Source: Acidovorax sp. KKS102 (GTDB lineage Bacteria > Pseudomonadota > Gammaproteobacteria > Burkholderiales > Burkholderiaceae_C). From it: 64,000 bases of DNA. Location of the stretch: assembly GCF_000302535.1 (NCBI RefSeq), contig NC_018708.1:4960001-5024000 (forward strand). The letters run 5' to 3'. The position numbers and the translations under genes are program-made. Below the pieces are notes generated by a model. That model had not been told where the DNA came from. It made no database searches and saw only the letters and a list, made by a program, of their open reading frames with translations. Positions 1 to 8,532 of the stretch are shown piece after piece (the first letter of the stretch is position 1; every line of letters starts with the position of its first letter).

Positions 1-555
1 CGTGGTGGCACGGCCTGCGTCGTCGTGGTGGACCAGGCGCGGAATGCGCTCGTTCCACAGCATGGTGAAGTGCGGCTCCACCATCTTGTTCTTCGCGGGC
101 AGGTTCAGCCAGATCTGGAACAGCTCCAGCGGGTTGGGCTCGGTGGCGTTGAGCAGCGGGAACATCTCCGAATGCACGATGCCCTTGCCAGCCGTGACCC
201 ACTGCACATCGCCCCCGCCAAAACGCGCGGCGGCGCCCAGCGAGTCGGAATGGTCGATTAGGCCCTTGCGCACGAGGGTGACGGTTTCAAAGCCCCGGTG
301 CGGGTGGCCCGGAAAGCCGGGCACCGTGTCGCCGTGGTACATGCTCCAGCCGTCCTTGCGGCTGAAGTCGCTGCCGATCTGGCGGCCCTCCAGCGACACG
401 GCGGGCGCAAATGCGCCATTGCCTGCGGGATAGGCGTCGTCATGGTGGGCGCAGAACAGGAACGGGTCCATCGTGGGCCACAGCGGACCCAGCGCCTGGG
501 CCTGCACGACGGGCAGGCTGGCGGCAGACGAAGACACGGTGGGGGAGGACGACAT
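1..555 (-). CDS. Pirin family protein (3' end beyond window)
   Basis: The first 185 residues of a pirin, a bicupin protein. The visible part has the pirin hallmarks [10 protein letters not shown] and a downstream GIVHSEM motif (residues about 70-120), which carry the metal ligands of the N-terminal cupin, then [10 protein letters not shown]. The start is the ATG at 555, preceded by AAGGAG on the minus strand. Pirins include quercetin 2,3-dioxygenases and transcription cofactors, and the sequence does not say which applies. The C-terminal cupin lies outside the window. The upstream region 556-781 holds only a dispersed repeat copy. Confidence 0.93.
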   Translation of the reverse strand, partial: MSSSPTVSSSAASLPVVQAQALGPLWPTMDPFLFCAHHDDAYPAGNGAFAPAVSLEGRQIGSDFSRKDGWSMYHGDTVPGFPGHPHRGFETVTLVRKGLIDHSDSLGAAARFGGGDVQWVTAGKGIVHSEMFPLLNATEPNPLELFQIWLNLPAKNKMVEPHFTMLWNERIPRLVHHDDAGRATT

Positions 556-711
556 CAAGGACTCCTTGGGTTTGCGCCACCGGCTATCGGGCAGCACGCC
601 TGCCAAAGATAAGGCCAGAGGCCGCTTTCAGAAGTGCGCTGGGTGGAACAGTGCGGTGCGGCATACAGGACAGTGCCGCACAGCGTGCGCACACAGTTTC
701 GTCACCATTTC

Positions 712-772
712 AGGCAAAAATGACTGCATGCGCTAGTGGAATATGCCTGAACTGCTATCAATTAAATAGCAC
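712..772 (+). repeat. Dispersed 60-bp repeat, copy R1
   Basis: The copy reads GGCAAAA, then GCGCTAGTGGAATATGCC, then TGCTATCAATTAAATAGCA. The last block is a short inverted repeat, GCTAT/ATAGC. It lies between the pirin start and the end of the MFS gene and shares all three blocks with the copies at 16214, 24428 and 62590. Confidence 0.8.
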
Positions 773-781
773 CCTATCTCC

Positions 782-2227
782 TCACACGGCACCCGCGTGG
801 GAAGGCGCGGCGGCGGACGGTGGTGGTGCCGGGCGCAACACGAAACCACCCAGCACGGCGGCCACCAGCGAGCACACGGCCGACACCCAGAACGCCAGCT
901 GGTAGCCTGCATTGAGCGCCTGCTGCACGCTGGCCCCGGCCTGGCGCAGGTGGTCGGTGCGGGCATCGGCCAGGCTGGCCAGGATGGCGAGGCCCAGCGC
1001 GCCGCCCATCATGAACGCGGTGTTGACCACCCCCGAGGCCAGCCCCGAGTCTTCGGGCTTCACATCGCCCATGGCGGCCAGCAGCAGCGGGTTGAGCGCA
1101 ATGCCGGCACCCACGCCCAGCAGCAGCATGCCGGGCAGCACGTGGATGACAAACCGCCCCTCGGTGGGTGCCAGCGCAAACAGGGCCAGGCCCACCGCCG
1201 CCAGCAGCAGCCCCCAGCCCAGCGTGCGGCAAATGCCAAAACGCATCACCACCCAGGCCGACAGCCCCAGTGAGCAGCCCGCCATGATGAGGTTGGACGG
1301 CAAAAACGCCAGGCCCACCTGCATCGCGTCATAGCCCAGCACCAGCTGCATGTACAGCGCCGACAGAAAGAACCACGCAAACATCGACGCCGCCCACAGC
1401 ACGCCCACCACGTTGGAGATGGCCAGGTTGCGCAGCCGCAGCAGCGGCAGGGGCACCAGCGGCGCGGTCACATGCGACTCGATGAACAAAAAGGCTGCCA
1501 GCAGCGCCGCCGCAGCCCCCAGCAGCCCCAGCGACTGCAACGAGGTCCAGCCCGCCGCGTTGCCGTTGACGATGGCGTACACCGCCAGCATCAGCGACGC
1601 GGTGATGGTGACGGCGCCCGCCACGTCCAGCCGCTGCCCGTGCGCCTGCCCCTTGCCGCCCGGCAACAGCGCCAGGCAGGCCAGGTAGATGGCCACACCC
1701 ACGGGGATGTTGACCAGAAAGATCCAGTGCCAGCTCAACGCGCTGGTGAGCACCCCGCCCAGCAGCACGCCGATGCTGCCGCCACCGGCGCACACAAAAC
1801 CGTAGACGCCCATGGCCCGCGCACGCTCGCCCGGCTCGGTGAACAGATTCATGATGAGCGACAGCGCCACGGCCGACACCACCGCGCCGCCCACGCCCTG
1901 CACCGCACGTGCCGCCACCAGCAGCCCCTGCGTATTCGCCAGCCCGCAGGCCAGCGATGCGATGGTGAACAGCGTGATGCCCGCCAGAAACAGCCGCCGG
2001 TGCCCATACAGGTCGCCCAGCCGCCCGCCCAGCAGCAGGCAGCCGCCAAAGGTGAGCATGTAGGCGTTGACCACCCATACCAGCGAGGTTTCGGTGAAGC
2101 CCAGGTCGGCCTTGATGCTGGGCAGCGCAACGTTCACGATGGTGGTGTCGAGCACGATCATCAGCTCGCCCAGGCACAGCAGGATGAGTGCGGGCCAGCG
2201 TGCGCGGCCTTCGATGCGGAGGGTCAT
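782..2227 (-). CDS. MFS drug exporter, DHA2 (14-TM, EmrB/QacA-like) family
   Basis: A 481-residue inner-membrane protein, predicted to be a proton-driven exporter of drugs or toxic organics. Residues 26-37 hold the DHA2 signature LDTTIVNVALPS, and 67-80 (GGRLGDLYGHRRLF) match MFS motif A. The number and spacing of hydrophobic segments fit 14 helices. The start at 2227 lacks a strong ribosome binding site. No membrane-fusion partner is adjacent, so it may act alone. The substrate cannot be read from the sequence. Confidence 0.92.
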   Translation of the reverse strand: MTLRIEGRARWPALILLCLGELMIVLDTTIVNVALPSIKADLGFTETSLVWVVNAYMLTFGGCLLLGGRLGDLYGHRRLFLAGITLFTIASLACGLANTQGLLVAARAVQGVGGAVVSAVALSLIMNLFTEPGERARAMGVYGFVCAGGGSIGVLLGGVLTSALSWHWIFLVNIPVGVAIYLACLALLPGGKGQAHGQRLDVAGAVTITASLMLAVYAIVNGNAAGWTSLQSLGLLGAAAALLAAFLFIESHVTAPLVPLPLLRLRNLAISNVVGVLWAASMFAWFFLSALYMQLVLGYDAMQVGLAFLPSNLIMAGCSLGLSAWVVMRFGICRTLGWGLLLAAVGLALFALAPTEGRFVIHVLPGMLLLGVGAGIALNPLLLAAMGDVKPEDSGLASGVVNTAFMMGGALGLAILASLADARTDHLRQAGASVQQALNAGYQLAFWVSAVCSLVAAVLGGFVLRPAPPPSAAAPSHAGAV

Positions 2228-2383
2228 GGGATGGTGGAAATCAAAAGAGATTGGCAGCGCAGTGTGTCATGCGCGTTGCGCTGGCGACTGAGGACTAGCG
2301 GGGTGCAATACCAGTGCGGCTGTGGATCTGGCTTGGCTAGCCCTGCGGTTGTGTCACCCTTCAGGGGGAAGCCGCGCAGTGGC

Positions 2384-2872
2384 TCAGGAGGTTCGGGTGT
2401 ACTTGGCTTGCATGAACTGCTTCCAGCTGCCGTCTGGCTGCTGGCCGAACGAGGTGAGCGTGCGCTCGTTGGCGCTGACGACGGTGATCACATCCCGGTA
2501 GCGCATGATGGCGCCGTCGGCCTTGAAGCTGGGGCCTTCGGTCTCCAGCGTCAGCACCTTCTGGTCCGCATCGAGCGTGCCGCGGTACACCCACATATGC
2601 GTCATCATCGAGCCCACCCAGGTGCCGACAAACGCCTGCTGGTCCGGGTCGTAGCCCAGCGTCATCAGCATGCGGGCCTCGCCGCCCCCACCGGGCATGG
2701 AGCCCGCCCCTTCGCACAGCACCCACAGGCTGCCCAGCGCACGCACTTGCTCGGTGCCCCGGCTTTGCGCGGGGGGTTCACCCGGGCCCATGTCGGCCAG
2801 CGACTCGCAGGTCCAGTCGCCCAGCAGCTGCTGCAGCCAGCGGTGCATGGCGTGGGGTTCGGGGTTCATCAT
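2384..2872 (-). CDS. DUF1579 family protein
   Basis: A 162-residue soluble protein with the DUF1579 opening (LLGDWTCES, residues 17-24) and the lipocalin-like alternating strand pattern through DGSWKQFMQAKYTR at the C-terminus. The family has no assigned reaction. AGGAGA sits five bases before the ATG at 2872. A second ATG follows directly and could also be used. It is the last gene of a three-gene minus-strand run (VOC, GST, DUF1579) that faces a TetR gene. This suggests a shared, ligand-induced detoxification role, which is inference. Confidence 0.85.
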   Translation of the reverse strand: MMNPEPHAMHRWLQQLLGDWTCESLADMGPGEPPAQSRGTEQVRALGSLWVLCEGAGSMPGGGGEARMLMTLGYDPDQQAFVGTWVGSMMTHMWVYRGTLDADQKVLTLETEGPSFKADGAIMRYRDVITVVSANERTLTSFGQQPDGSWKQFMQAKYTRTS

Positions 2873-2904
2873 GGGGGTCTCCTGGTGATGTGGTGGGCGC
2901 GCGC

Positions 2905-3612
2905 TCAGTCGCGGTCGGGTGCTCCTAGCGGAAAGTAGTGGCGGTAGGGGCGACCGCCTTCCACCGCGCGTGCAAACGAGGGGCGTGCGAGCAACCGGGC
3001 GCGGTAGGCGCGCAGCTGCGGGTAGGTGGCTGCGATGGGGTGTGTCCAGTCGGCATAGAACAGCGAGGGCGCCGCAGCGCAGTCGGCCAGCGAGAACGAC
3101 TCGCCCGCCGCCCAGGTGCGCCCTGCCCACATGCCCTCCAGCCAGGCATAGGCTTTCTCCAGTTTCTCGGTGGCCCAGGCCACGCCTTCTGCCTTGCGCT
3201 CGGCGTTGCCGGTCAGCGCGGCGTTGACCGCGTGCTGCACCGGGGCCATGACATGCAGGTCAAAGAAGCGGTCCATGAAGCGCACGTCCAGCGCCGCCCG
3301 GGGGTCGGCAGGAATCAGCGGCACGGGCCCCGGGTGCGCGAGCTGCAGGTGCTCGATCACGATGCTGCTTTCCACCACTGTGCGGTCTCCATCCACCAGC
3401 ACCGGAAACTTCGCCAGCGGCCAATGACGCAACCAGTCGGCGGAATGGCTGACGGGCTCAGCGGGGTCGAGATTGAGCAGCTCAAACGGCGTGCCGTTCT
3501 CGTACAGCGCGATCAGCACCTTCTGGGTGTAGGAGGAAAAGGGGTGGCCGTAGAGGGCGAGCATGCGGGGTCCTGTGTGTGGGTCGATGTGGTTGGCGGG
3601 GGTCGCACTCAT
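2905..3612 (-). CDS. Glutathione S-transferase family protein
   Basis: A 235-residue GST. A thioredoxin-like N-terminal domain begins near residue 17 (LALYGHPFSSYTQKV, with the Ser/Tyr region that contacts glutathione) and includes the gamma-glutamyl-binding VESSIVIEHL stretch around residue 80. An all-helical C-terminal domain follows. The start ATG at 3612 overlaps the stop of the upstream VOC gene (ATGA), so the two are probably translationally coupled. GSTs conjugate or reduce electrophiles with glutathione; the substrate is unknown. Confidence 0.92.
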   Translation of the reverse strand: MSATPANHIDPHTGPRMLALYGHPFSSYTQKVLIALYENGTPFELLNLDPAEPVSHSADWLRHWPLAKFPVLVDGDRTVVESSIVIEHLQLAHPGPVPLIPADPRAALDVRFMDRFFDLHVMAPVQHAVNAALTGNAERKAEGVAWATEKLEKAYAWLEGMWAGRTWAAGESFSLADCAAAPSLFYADWTHPIAATYPQLRAYRARLLARPSFARAVEGGRPYRHYFPLGAPDRD

Positions 3613-4037
3613 TCGGGAGCCACCACCATCCAGGGCACGCCAAAGCGGTCGGCCACCATGCCAAACGCCTGCGAGAAAAAGGTCTTGGTCAGCGGCATCT
3701 GCACCTTGCCGCCATCGGCCAGCGCATCGAAATAGCGTTTGGCATCGGCTGTATTGGCGGGGCTCAGCGCCAGCGAGATGCCCTGGAAGCTGGCATGGCC
3801 CGAGCCCATGCCGTCCGACGCCATGATCTGCGTGTCGCCGACGGTGAACGAGGCGTGCATGACCATCTCGGGCGCAGGGCCCGGGCCGCTGCCGTCGGCG
3901 CAGCCCTCGCCAGCGGCGGGCTCGGGATTGTCCTTGTAGCGCATGAGCATGGTGACTTGAGCGCCCAAAGCGTGGCGATAGAACTCCAGCGCTTCATCGC
4001 AGCGGCCTTCGAACATCAGGTAGGACTCGACTTTCAT
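3609..4037 (-). CDS. VOC family protein (PhnB/glyoxalase-like)
   Basis: A 142-residue vicinal-oxygen-chelate protein of the PhnB-like branch: MKVESYLMFEGRCDEALEFY at the start, MHASFTVGDTQIMASDG in the middle (residues 60-76), and FGVPWMVV near the end. Members are often metal-dependent but many have no known reaction. GAGGAGA precedes the ATG. It is the first gene of the VOC-GST-DUF1579 run and is divergent from the TetR gene at 4149, so that regulator is the likely repressor. Confidence 0.9.
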   Translation of the reverse strand: MKVESYLMFEGRCDEALEFYRHALGAQVTMLMRYKDNPEPAAGEGCADGSGPGPAPEMVMHASFTVGDTQIMASDGMGSGHASFQGISLALSPANTADAKRYFDALADGGKVQMPLTKTFFSQAFGMVADRFGVPWMVVAPE

Positions 4038-4121
4038 GGGATCTCCTCGGGAGGGTTGGCGGGCCAGTGAACGTTTCGGCGCGCAATTGTGAACACCGTC
4101 CACAAACAATAGCAAAGATAA

Positions 4122-4134
4122 TGGACAGTGTCCA
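4122..4134. promoter_or_regulatory. Candidate TetR operator
   Basis: TGGACA-G-TGTCCA is a perfect palindrome with six-base arms. It lies in the divergent gap between the VOC and TetR genes, next to a -10-like GATAAT (4117-4122). A partly related half-site, GTCCAC, lies at 4098-4103. Confidence 0.5.
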
Positions 4135-4148
4135 CATCCCAACGATCC

Positions 4149-4814
4149 ATGACCGTAAGCACCCGCAACAAGGCCGCCCTCTCCCGCACACCTGCCGCAC
4201 GCAGCACCTATCGCCACGGGGATTTGCACCGCGCGCTGCTGGACGCGGGCATTGAACTGGCGCGCCAGGGCGGGCCCGATGCCGTGGTGCTGCGTGAGGC
4301 AACGCGCCGTGCGGGGGTGGCGCCCAATGCGGCCTACCGCCATTTCGCCAACCGCGACGACCTGCTGGGTGCCGTGCGCGCCGCGGCTGTGGCAGCCGCC
4401 GCGCGGTCGATGGAGGCCGAGCTGGCCCTGGTGCCCGCCACCGGCACGCCCACCGAGCGGGCCCACGCCAAGGTGCGCGCCGTGGGTGCGGGCTACCTGC
4501 GGTTCGCGCACGCCGAGACAGGGCTCTTTCGCACCGCGTTCGGCGGCCGCTTCACGGTGCAGCAAACGCCCGACCCGGCCATGGGCGGCGCCACAGGGCT
4601 CAACCCCTTCCAGCACCTGAGCGCCGCGCTGGACGACCTGGTAACTACTGGCGCCCTGCCGCCCGCGCGCCGCCCGGGCGCCGAATACCTGGCCTGGTCC
4701 ACCGTGCACGGCATGGCGCTGCTCGCCATCGACGGGCCGCTGCGCGGCACGCCCCAGCAGATGCTGGACCTGCTGGGCCAGCGGTTGCTGGACATGGTGG
4801 AACGGGGGCTCTGA
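4149..4814 (+). CDS. TetR/AcrR family transcriptional regulator
   Basis: A 221-residue repressor-type protein. The N-terminal helix-turn-helix covers about residues 25-75, with recognition region TRRAGVAPNAAYRHFANRDDLL. The C-terminal ligand domain has the RFAHAETGLFRTAF stretch typical of WHG-domain TetR proteins. I chose the ATG at 4149 because the in-frame GTG at 4128 lies inside the palindrome next to the likely -10. It is divergent from the VOC-GST-DUF1579 genes, its probable targets. Confidence 0.9.
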   Translation: MTVSTRNKAALSRTPAARSTYRHGDLHRALLDAGIELARQGGPDAVVLREATRRAGVAPNAAYRHFANRDDLLGAVRAAAVAAAARSMEAELALVPATGTPTERAHAKVRAVGAGYLRFAHAETGLFRTAFGGRFTVQQTPDPAMGGATGLNPFQHLSAALDDLVTTGALPPARRPGAEYLAWSTVHGMALLAIDGPLRGTPQQMLDLLGQRLLDMVERGL

Positions 4815-4876
4815 GCGCACCGCGCACGCCGGGTCCACTCAAGAACTGCCTTGGAACAGGCTTCGATGATCCTATG

Positions 4877-4927
4877 GGCCGGTAGCGCCCACAAACAATG
4901 CCCTTGCTGCTATCTAATTTGCAGCAG
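4877..4927 (+). repeat. Dispersed 60-bp repeat, copy R2 (diverged)
   Basis: GGCCGGTAGCGC, then ATGCCC, then TGCTGCTATCTAATTTGCAGCA, in the gap between the convergent TetR and WYL genes. The first block matches the copies at 20725 and 24428. The 3' block has become a longer hairpin, TGCTGC...GCAGCA. Confidence 0.65.
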
Positions 4928-4941
4928 ATATTTCCCATGCC

Positions 4942-5928
4942 TCATCCGGCCGCCAGCCCATACAGCCGCGCCGTGGCCTGCACCCGCGCCACCAGCGCGC
5001 GGCGCAATGCCACGGGCCGCAGCACTTCCACCTGGGGCGACAGCCGCATCAGCTGCCCGCAGGCATGCTCCACCGACTCGATGGGGATCGTCACGGCCGT
5101 GCGGCCGTCCTTGCGGCGGGACGGAGGGGTGGCGGCCACCGCTCGGGCCACGGCGCTGCTGAGCGCGCGCAGCCCCCGCAACCCTTCGGGCGTGGCCAGC
5201 AGTGCGGCCTCGCCCGTGTACAGGCCTGACTCAAAACGCCGGATCGACGCGGCCCAGTAGCCCGGCAGGTCAAAGCGTGCGGGGCGCCTGGCTGGTTGGT
5301 CGAGCGCCGTGGCAGCGAGGATGTTCGACACCCGGTAGGTGCGCGGCCCGCGCGCATCGGCTCCCATAGGCAAAGCCACCAGGTACCACACGCCCGCTTT
5401 CAGCACCAGGCCCAGCGGGCTCACGGTGCGCTCTGCCGTGCGCGCCCAGCCCTCGTAGCGCAGGGTGATCTGGTGGCCGCTCCACACGGCGGCCGCCACG
5501 GTGGGCAGGTGCGGTGTGGGGTCGCTCTCGCGGTACCAGTCCACCGGGTCCAGGTGCAGGCGGGTGCTGACACGCTGCGCATCGTCGCGCCAGGCGGCGG
5601 GCAGCGCGGCCAGCAGCTTCAGACGCGCGCCCGCGACATCGCCGCCCAGGCCCAGGTCCTGCGCAGGGCCGGGCAGGCCACTCAAGAACACGGCCTGCGC
5701 CTCCGACGGCGTGAGGCCTGTGAGCGTGGTCTTCCAGCCCGGCAGCAGCGCAAAGCCACCATGGCGCCCCCGCTCGGCATAGATGGGCACGCCCGCAGCG
5801 CTGAGCTGGTCCACGTCGCGGTACAGCGTGCGCACCGACACCTCCAGCGCCTCGGCCAATGCCTGCGCGCTCATGCGGCCACGCGTCTCCAGCAGCATCT
5901 GGAGTGACAACAAACGGCTGGCGCGCAT
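4942..5928 (-). CDS. WYL-domain transcriptional regulator (YafY-like)
   Basis: A 328-residue regulator. An HTH_11/DeoR-type winged helix fills residues 1-60 (MSAQALAEALEVSVRTLYRDVDQL, then GRHGGF), followed by a WYL ligand-sensing domain with SPLGLVLKAGVWYLVAL and a C-terminal WCX-like region. The ATG at 5928 was chosen because the family normally begins at the winged helix. An upstream ATG at 6015 would add 29 unlike residues and run through the intergenic palindrome. It is divergent from the NIPSNAP gene, its likely target. Confidence 0.92.
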   Translation of the reverse strand: MRASRLLSLQMLLETRGRMSAQALAEALEVSVRTLYRDVDQLSAAGVPIYAERGRHGGFALLPGWKTTLTGLTPSEAQAVFLSGLPGPAQDLGLGGDVAGARLKLLAALPAAWRDDAQRVSTRLHLDPVDWYRESDPTPHLPTVAAAVWSGHQITLRYEGWARTAERTVSPLGLVLKAGVWYLVALPMGADARGPRTYRVSNILAATALDQPARRPARFDLPGYWAASIRRFESGLYTGEAALLATPEGLRGLRALSSAVARAVAATPPSRRKDGRTAVTIPIESVEHACGQLMRLSPQVEVLRPVALRRALVARVQATARLYGLAAG

Positions 5929-5978
5929 GGGCTTTGGCAGGGGTGGTGCAAAAAGACGGAAGGCCAAAGATATCGCAA

Positions 5979-6003
5979 ATACCTGCCATGGTTTGGCAGG
6001 TAT
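5979..6003. promoter_or_regulatory. Perfect palindrome, candidate WYL-regulator operator
   Basis: ATACCTGCCA-N5-TGGCAGGTAT has ten-base perfect arms. It sits between the divergent WYL gene and the NIPSNAP gene, 50 bases upstream of the WYL start and 61 bases upstream of the NIPSNAP start. Confidence 0.65.
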
Positions 6004-6064
6004 AGCGGCACACACTGGAACCCTGTCTTCGCCTTCTTGCCCCCCACCTTTTCAGGAGCCCCCA

Positions 6065-6793
6065 ATGCTCACCACCGATCCCCACGCCATCGTCGAACTG
6101 CGCCAGTACACCTTGCATCCCCAGCAGCGCGAAGTGCTCATCGACCTGTTCGACCGGGAGTTTGTGGAAACCCAGGAGGCGCAGGGCATGCGCGTGCTGG
6201 GCCAGTTCCGCGACCTGGACCGGCCCGACCAGTTCGTCTGGCTGCGTGGCTTTGCCGACATGCCGGCGCGCCACCGCGCGCTGGAGGGCTTTTATGGCGG
6301 CCCCGTGTGGGCGGCACACCGCCACGCCGCCAATGCAACCATGATCGATTCGGACAACGTGCACCTGCTCTGCCCGGCCTGGCCCGGCGCCACGGCCGGC
6401 CTTCCGCAGCACGCGCGGCCGCAGCCTGGCGCGCAGGGTGCAGCCGCCGGCGTCCTGCAGATCACCGTGTTCCCGTTGCGGGAGCCCGCCACACCCCAGT
6501 TGCTGGACTTCTGCCGCCACCGCATGGTGCCCACACTGCTGCGCGGCGGCGCGCGCCAGCTCGCCTGGTTCTGCACCGAGCACAGCCCCAACACCTTTGC
6601 CCGCCTGCCAGTGCGCGAAGGCGACCCCGTGCTGGTGGGCCTGGCCCTGTTTGGCGACGAGGCTGCGTTGCAGTCGTTTGCCGACAGCGGCGCTTGGGCG
6701 CGCGACGTGGGGCCCGGTCTCGCCCCCTGGCTGGCGGCAGCGCCCGAGGTGCTGCGCCTGCAGCCGACCGCGCGCTCGGCGCTGCATGCGTGA
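6065..6793 (+). CDS. NIPSNAP family protein, two-domain
   Basis: A 242-residue protein with two NIPSNAP-like ferredoxin-fold domains. The first has VELRQYTLHPQQREVLIDLF...FVWLRGFADMPAR (residues 9-75). The second begins at VLQITVFPLREP (about residue 138). NIPSNAPs are dimeric alpha/beta-barrel relatives with no settled bacterial reaction. The ATG at 6065 follows TCAGGAG. A DUF1579-like gene follows 50 bases downstream. The pair is divergent from the WYL regulator with a strong palindrome between, suggesting one inducible unit. Confidence 0.88.
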   Translation: MLTTDPHAIVELRQYTLHPQQREVLIDLFDREFVETQEAQGMRVLGQFRDLDRPDQFVWLRGFADMPARHRALEGFYGGPVWAAHRHAANATMIDSDNVHLLCPAWPGATAGLPQHARPQPGAQGAAAGVLQITVFPLREPATPQLLDFCRHRMVPTLLRGGARQLAWFCTEHSPNTFARLPVREGDPVLVGLALFGDEAALQSFADSGAWARDVGPGLAPWLAAAPEVLRLQPTARSALHA

Positions 6794-6843
6794 CGCACCC
6801 GCACACCTCTCCCCTGACGCATCAACCACCCCGGAGCCCCACC

Positions 6844-7380
6844 ATGTCCACCCCAGCCCGCCTCACTCCCATCCCGTCGCCCACCGTCGCGCCCAGTGCC
6901 GCGCGCGACTTCGACTTTCTCATGGGCCCCTGGCGCATTCGCAACACGCGGCTGGTGCGCAGGCTCGCGGGCTGCAACGACTGGGAGGTTTTTGACGCAA
7001 CGGGCACCGCCCACCCATTGCCCGGTGGCATCGGCAACTTCGACACCTTCACACCGCTGGCCTGGAATCCCGGCTACGTGGGCATGGCACTGCGTGTGTT
7101 CAACCCCGTGACGCAGCGCTGGAGCATCTACTGGCTGGACAACCTCACTGGCGGCCTGGACCCAGCCAACGGCCTGCTGCTGCCCCCCGTGGTGGGTGGC
7201 TTTCAGGGTGGCGTGGGCCTGTTTGAAGGCGAGGAGCTGTTCGAAGGTCGCCCGGTGCGCGTGCGCTTCGAGTGGTCGCAGATGCACACGGGCGCGCCGC
7301 GCTGGCAGCAGGCGTTTTCGGACGACGGCGGCGCGACCTGGGAGGTGAACTGGGTGATGGAGTTTGCGCGGCCGGTGTGA
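6844..7380 (+). CDS. DUF1579-like conserved hypothetical protein
   Basis: A 178-residue soluble protein. RDFDFLMGPWRIRNTRL (residues 21-37) is a variant of the opening of DUF1579 and lipocalin-like proteins. Repeated aromatic strand motifs follow (WEVFDATGTAH, RWSIYWLDN, FEWSQMHTGAPRWQQAFSDDGGATWEVNW). I do not know a reaction for it. It follows the NIPSNAP gene and is likely co-transcribed. A GGAG-containing site lies just before the ATG. Confidence 0.8.
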   Translation: MSTPARLTPIPSPTVAPSAARDFDFLMGPWRIRNTRLVRRLAGCNDWEVFDATGTAHPLPGGIGNFDTFTPLAWNPGYVGMALRVFNPVTQRWSIYWLDNLTGGLDPANGLLLPPVVGGFQGGVGLFEGEELFEGRPVRVRFEWSQMHTGAPRWQQAFSDDGGATWEVNWVMEFARPV

Positions 7381-7408
7381 GCACAGGCAGCCACCCAACA
7401 CCCAGGCT

Positions 7409-7470
7409 AAAAATTGAAGCCAAAACAGCCCCTGGCACCTGATGGTTATGAGCTATCAGCTACCAAAGCA
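7409..7470 (+). repeat. Degenerate dispersed repeat, copy R3
   Basis: Recognisable parts are TTGAAGCCAAAAC (7414-7426) and GAGCTATCAGCTACCAAAGCA (7450-7470), in the same order and direction as the clear copies, but the central GCGCTAGT block is lost. It lies between convergent genes. Confidence 0.45.
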
Positions 7471-7481
7471 GGAGCGCTAAC

Positions 7482-8375
7482 TCACGCCATCTGGAGTGCT
7501 GCTTCCTGCACCGGGAAGTCCGTGGACGCCGCCACCGCACGCCACTGCGCCGTCTCTTTCGCCACAAAGGCATGTTTGTCGGCAATGGTTTGCAGCGTGT
7601 CGGTGCCCAGCGGCAGGCGCAGCGGCGGCGTGGGGCTGGCTACCAGCTGCATCACGGCCTGGGCCAGGCGCACCGGGTCGCCGGGCTGGTTCAGGTTGAT
7701 GCGGCGGGCGGCCTCGCGCACGGCACCAGCGCTCTCGGCGTAGTCGTCCAGCACACGGGGCGACACGGCCAGCGAGGCACTGTCCAGAAACTCGGTGCGG
7801 AAGTACCCCGGCTCCACCACCGTGGCGTGGATGCCCAGCGGCGCCAGCTCGGCATGCAGCGCCTCGGTGATGCCCTCGACCGCGAACTTGGTGGAGCAGT
7901 ACAGGCCAAAACCGGCAGCCGACTGCACGCCGCCCAGCGACGAGATGTTGATCACATGCCCTGCGCGGCGCGCGCGCATGTTGGGCAGCACGGCGCGGGT
8001 CACATGCAGCAGGCCGAACACGTTGGTGTCGTACAGGCGCAGCACCTCGTCGGCGGTAGCTTCTTCGACCGCGCCCAGCAGGCCATAGCCCGCGTTGTTG
8101 ACCAGCACGTCGATGCAGCCGAAGCGGTCAAGCGCCGCGCCCACGGCATGGCGGGCCTGCGCCTCGTCGGTCACGTCCAGCGCCAGGGGCAGCAGGGCAT
8201 CGTGTGCGCCCAAGCGCTTTTCGACCGAGGCGGCGTCGCGCGACGTGGCGACCACGGCATCGCCCTGGGCCAGCGCGGCCTCGGCAATGCGCGCGCCGAT
8301 GCCGCGCGAGGCGCCGGTGATCATCCAGACGCGGGAATACGAGGAATGGGTGGTGGTGGCTGTGGTGGAAGTCAT
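7482..8375 (-). CDS. SDR family oxidoreductase
   Basis: A 297-residue classical short-chain dehydrogenase/reductase: TGASRGIG cofactor loop at 20-27, VNNAG at 92-96, catalytic Ser in ISS (145-146), and the YCSTK box giving Tyr159 and Lys163. The long C-terminal part resembles the oxidoreductases of the short-chain retinol-dehydrogenase-like group. The ATG at 8375 gives the normal N-terminus. It is divergent from a LysR gene, which probably controls it. The substrate is unknown. Confidence 0.92.
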   Translation of the reverse strand: MTSTTATTTHSSYSRVWMITGASRGIGARIAEAALAQGDAVVATSRDAASVEKRLGAHDALLPLALDVTDEAQARHAVGAALDRFGCIDVLVNNAGYGLLGAVEEATADEVLRLYDTNVFGLLHVTRAVLPNMRARRAGHVINISSLGGVQSAAGFGLYCSTKFAVEGITEALHAELAPLGIHATVVEPGYFRTEFLDSASLAVSPRVLDDYAESAGAVREAARRINLNQPGDPVRLAQAVMQLVASPTPPLRLPLGTDTLQTIADKHAFVAKETAQWRAVAASTDFPVQEAALQMA

Positions 8376-8402
8376 GACAGGTCCTTGAGGTGGTGTTGAG
8401 CA

Positions 8403-8417
8403 ATGGGCAGTGCCCAT
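8403..8417. promoter_or_regulatory. Palindrome between SDR and LysR genes
   Basis: ATGGGCA-G-TGCCCAT, perfect seven-base arms, lies 28 bases upstream of the SDR start and 116 bases upstream of the LysR start. It is a plausible operator for the LysR protein, although LysR sites are more often T-N11-A. Confidence 0.45.
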
Positions 8418-8532
8418 GGCGGTGGACTGTAGGCAAGCCATTGCCATGCGACTAGCCCATAATCTCCGGATTCATTCGCAAGCAACGCTTGCCAATCCAC
8501 CACGCAGCCGCCCCGCACAATACCTGCCCACC

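Noticed and set aside
4128-4148. GTG at 4128 as TetR start
   Set aside because: Lies inside the palindrome and at the expected transcription start; ATG at 4149 gives the usual N-terminus.
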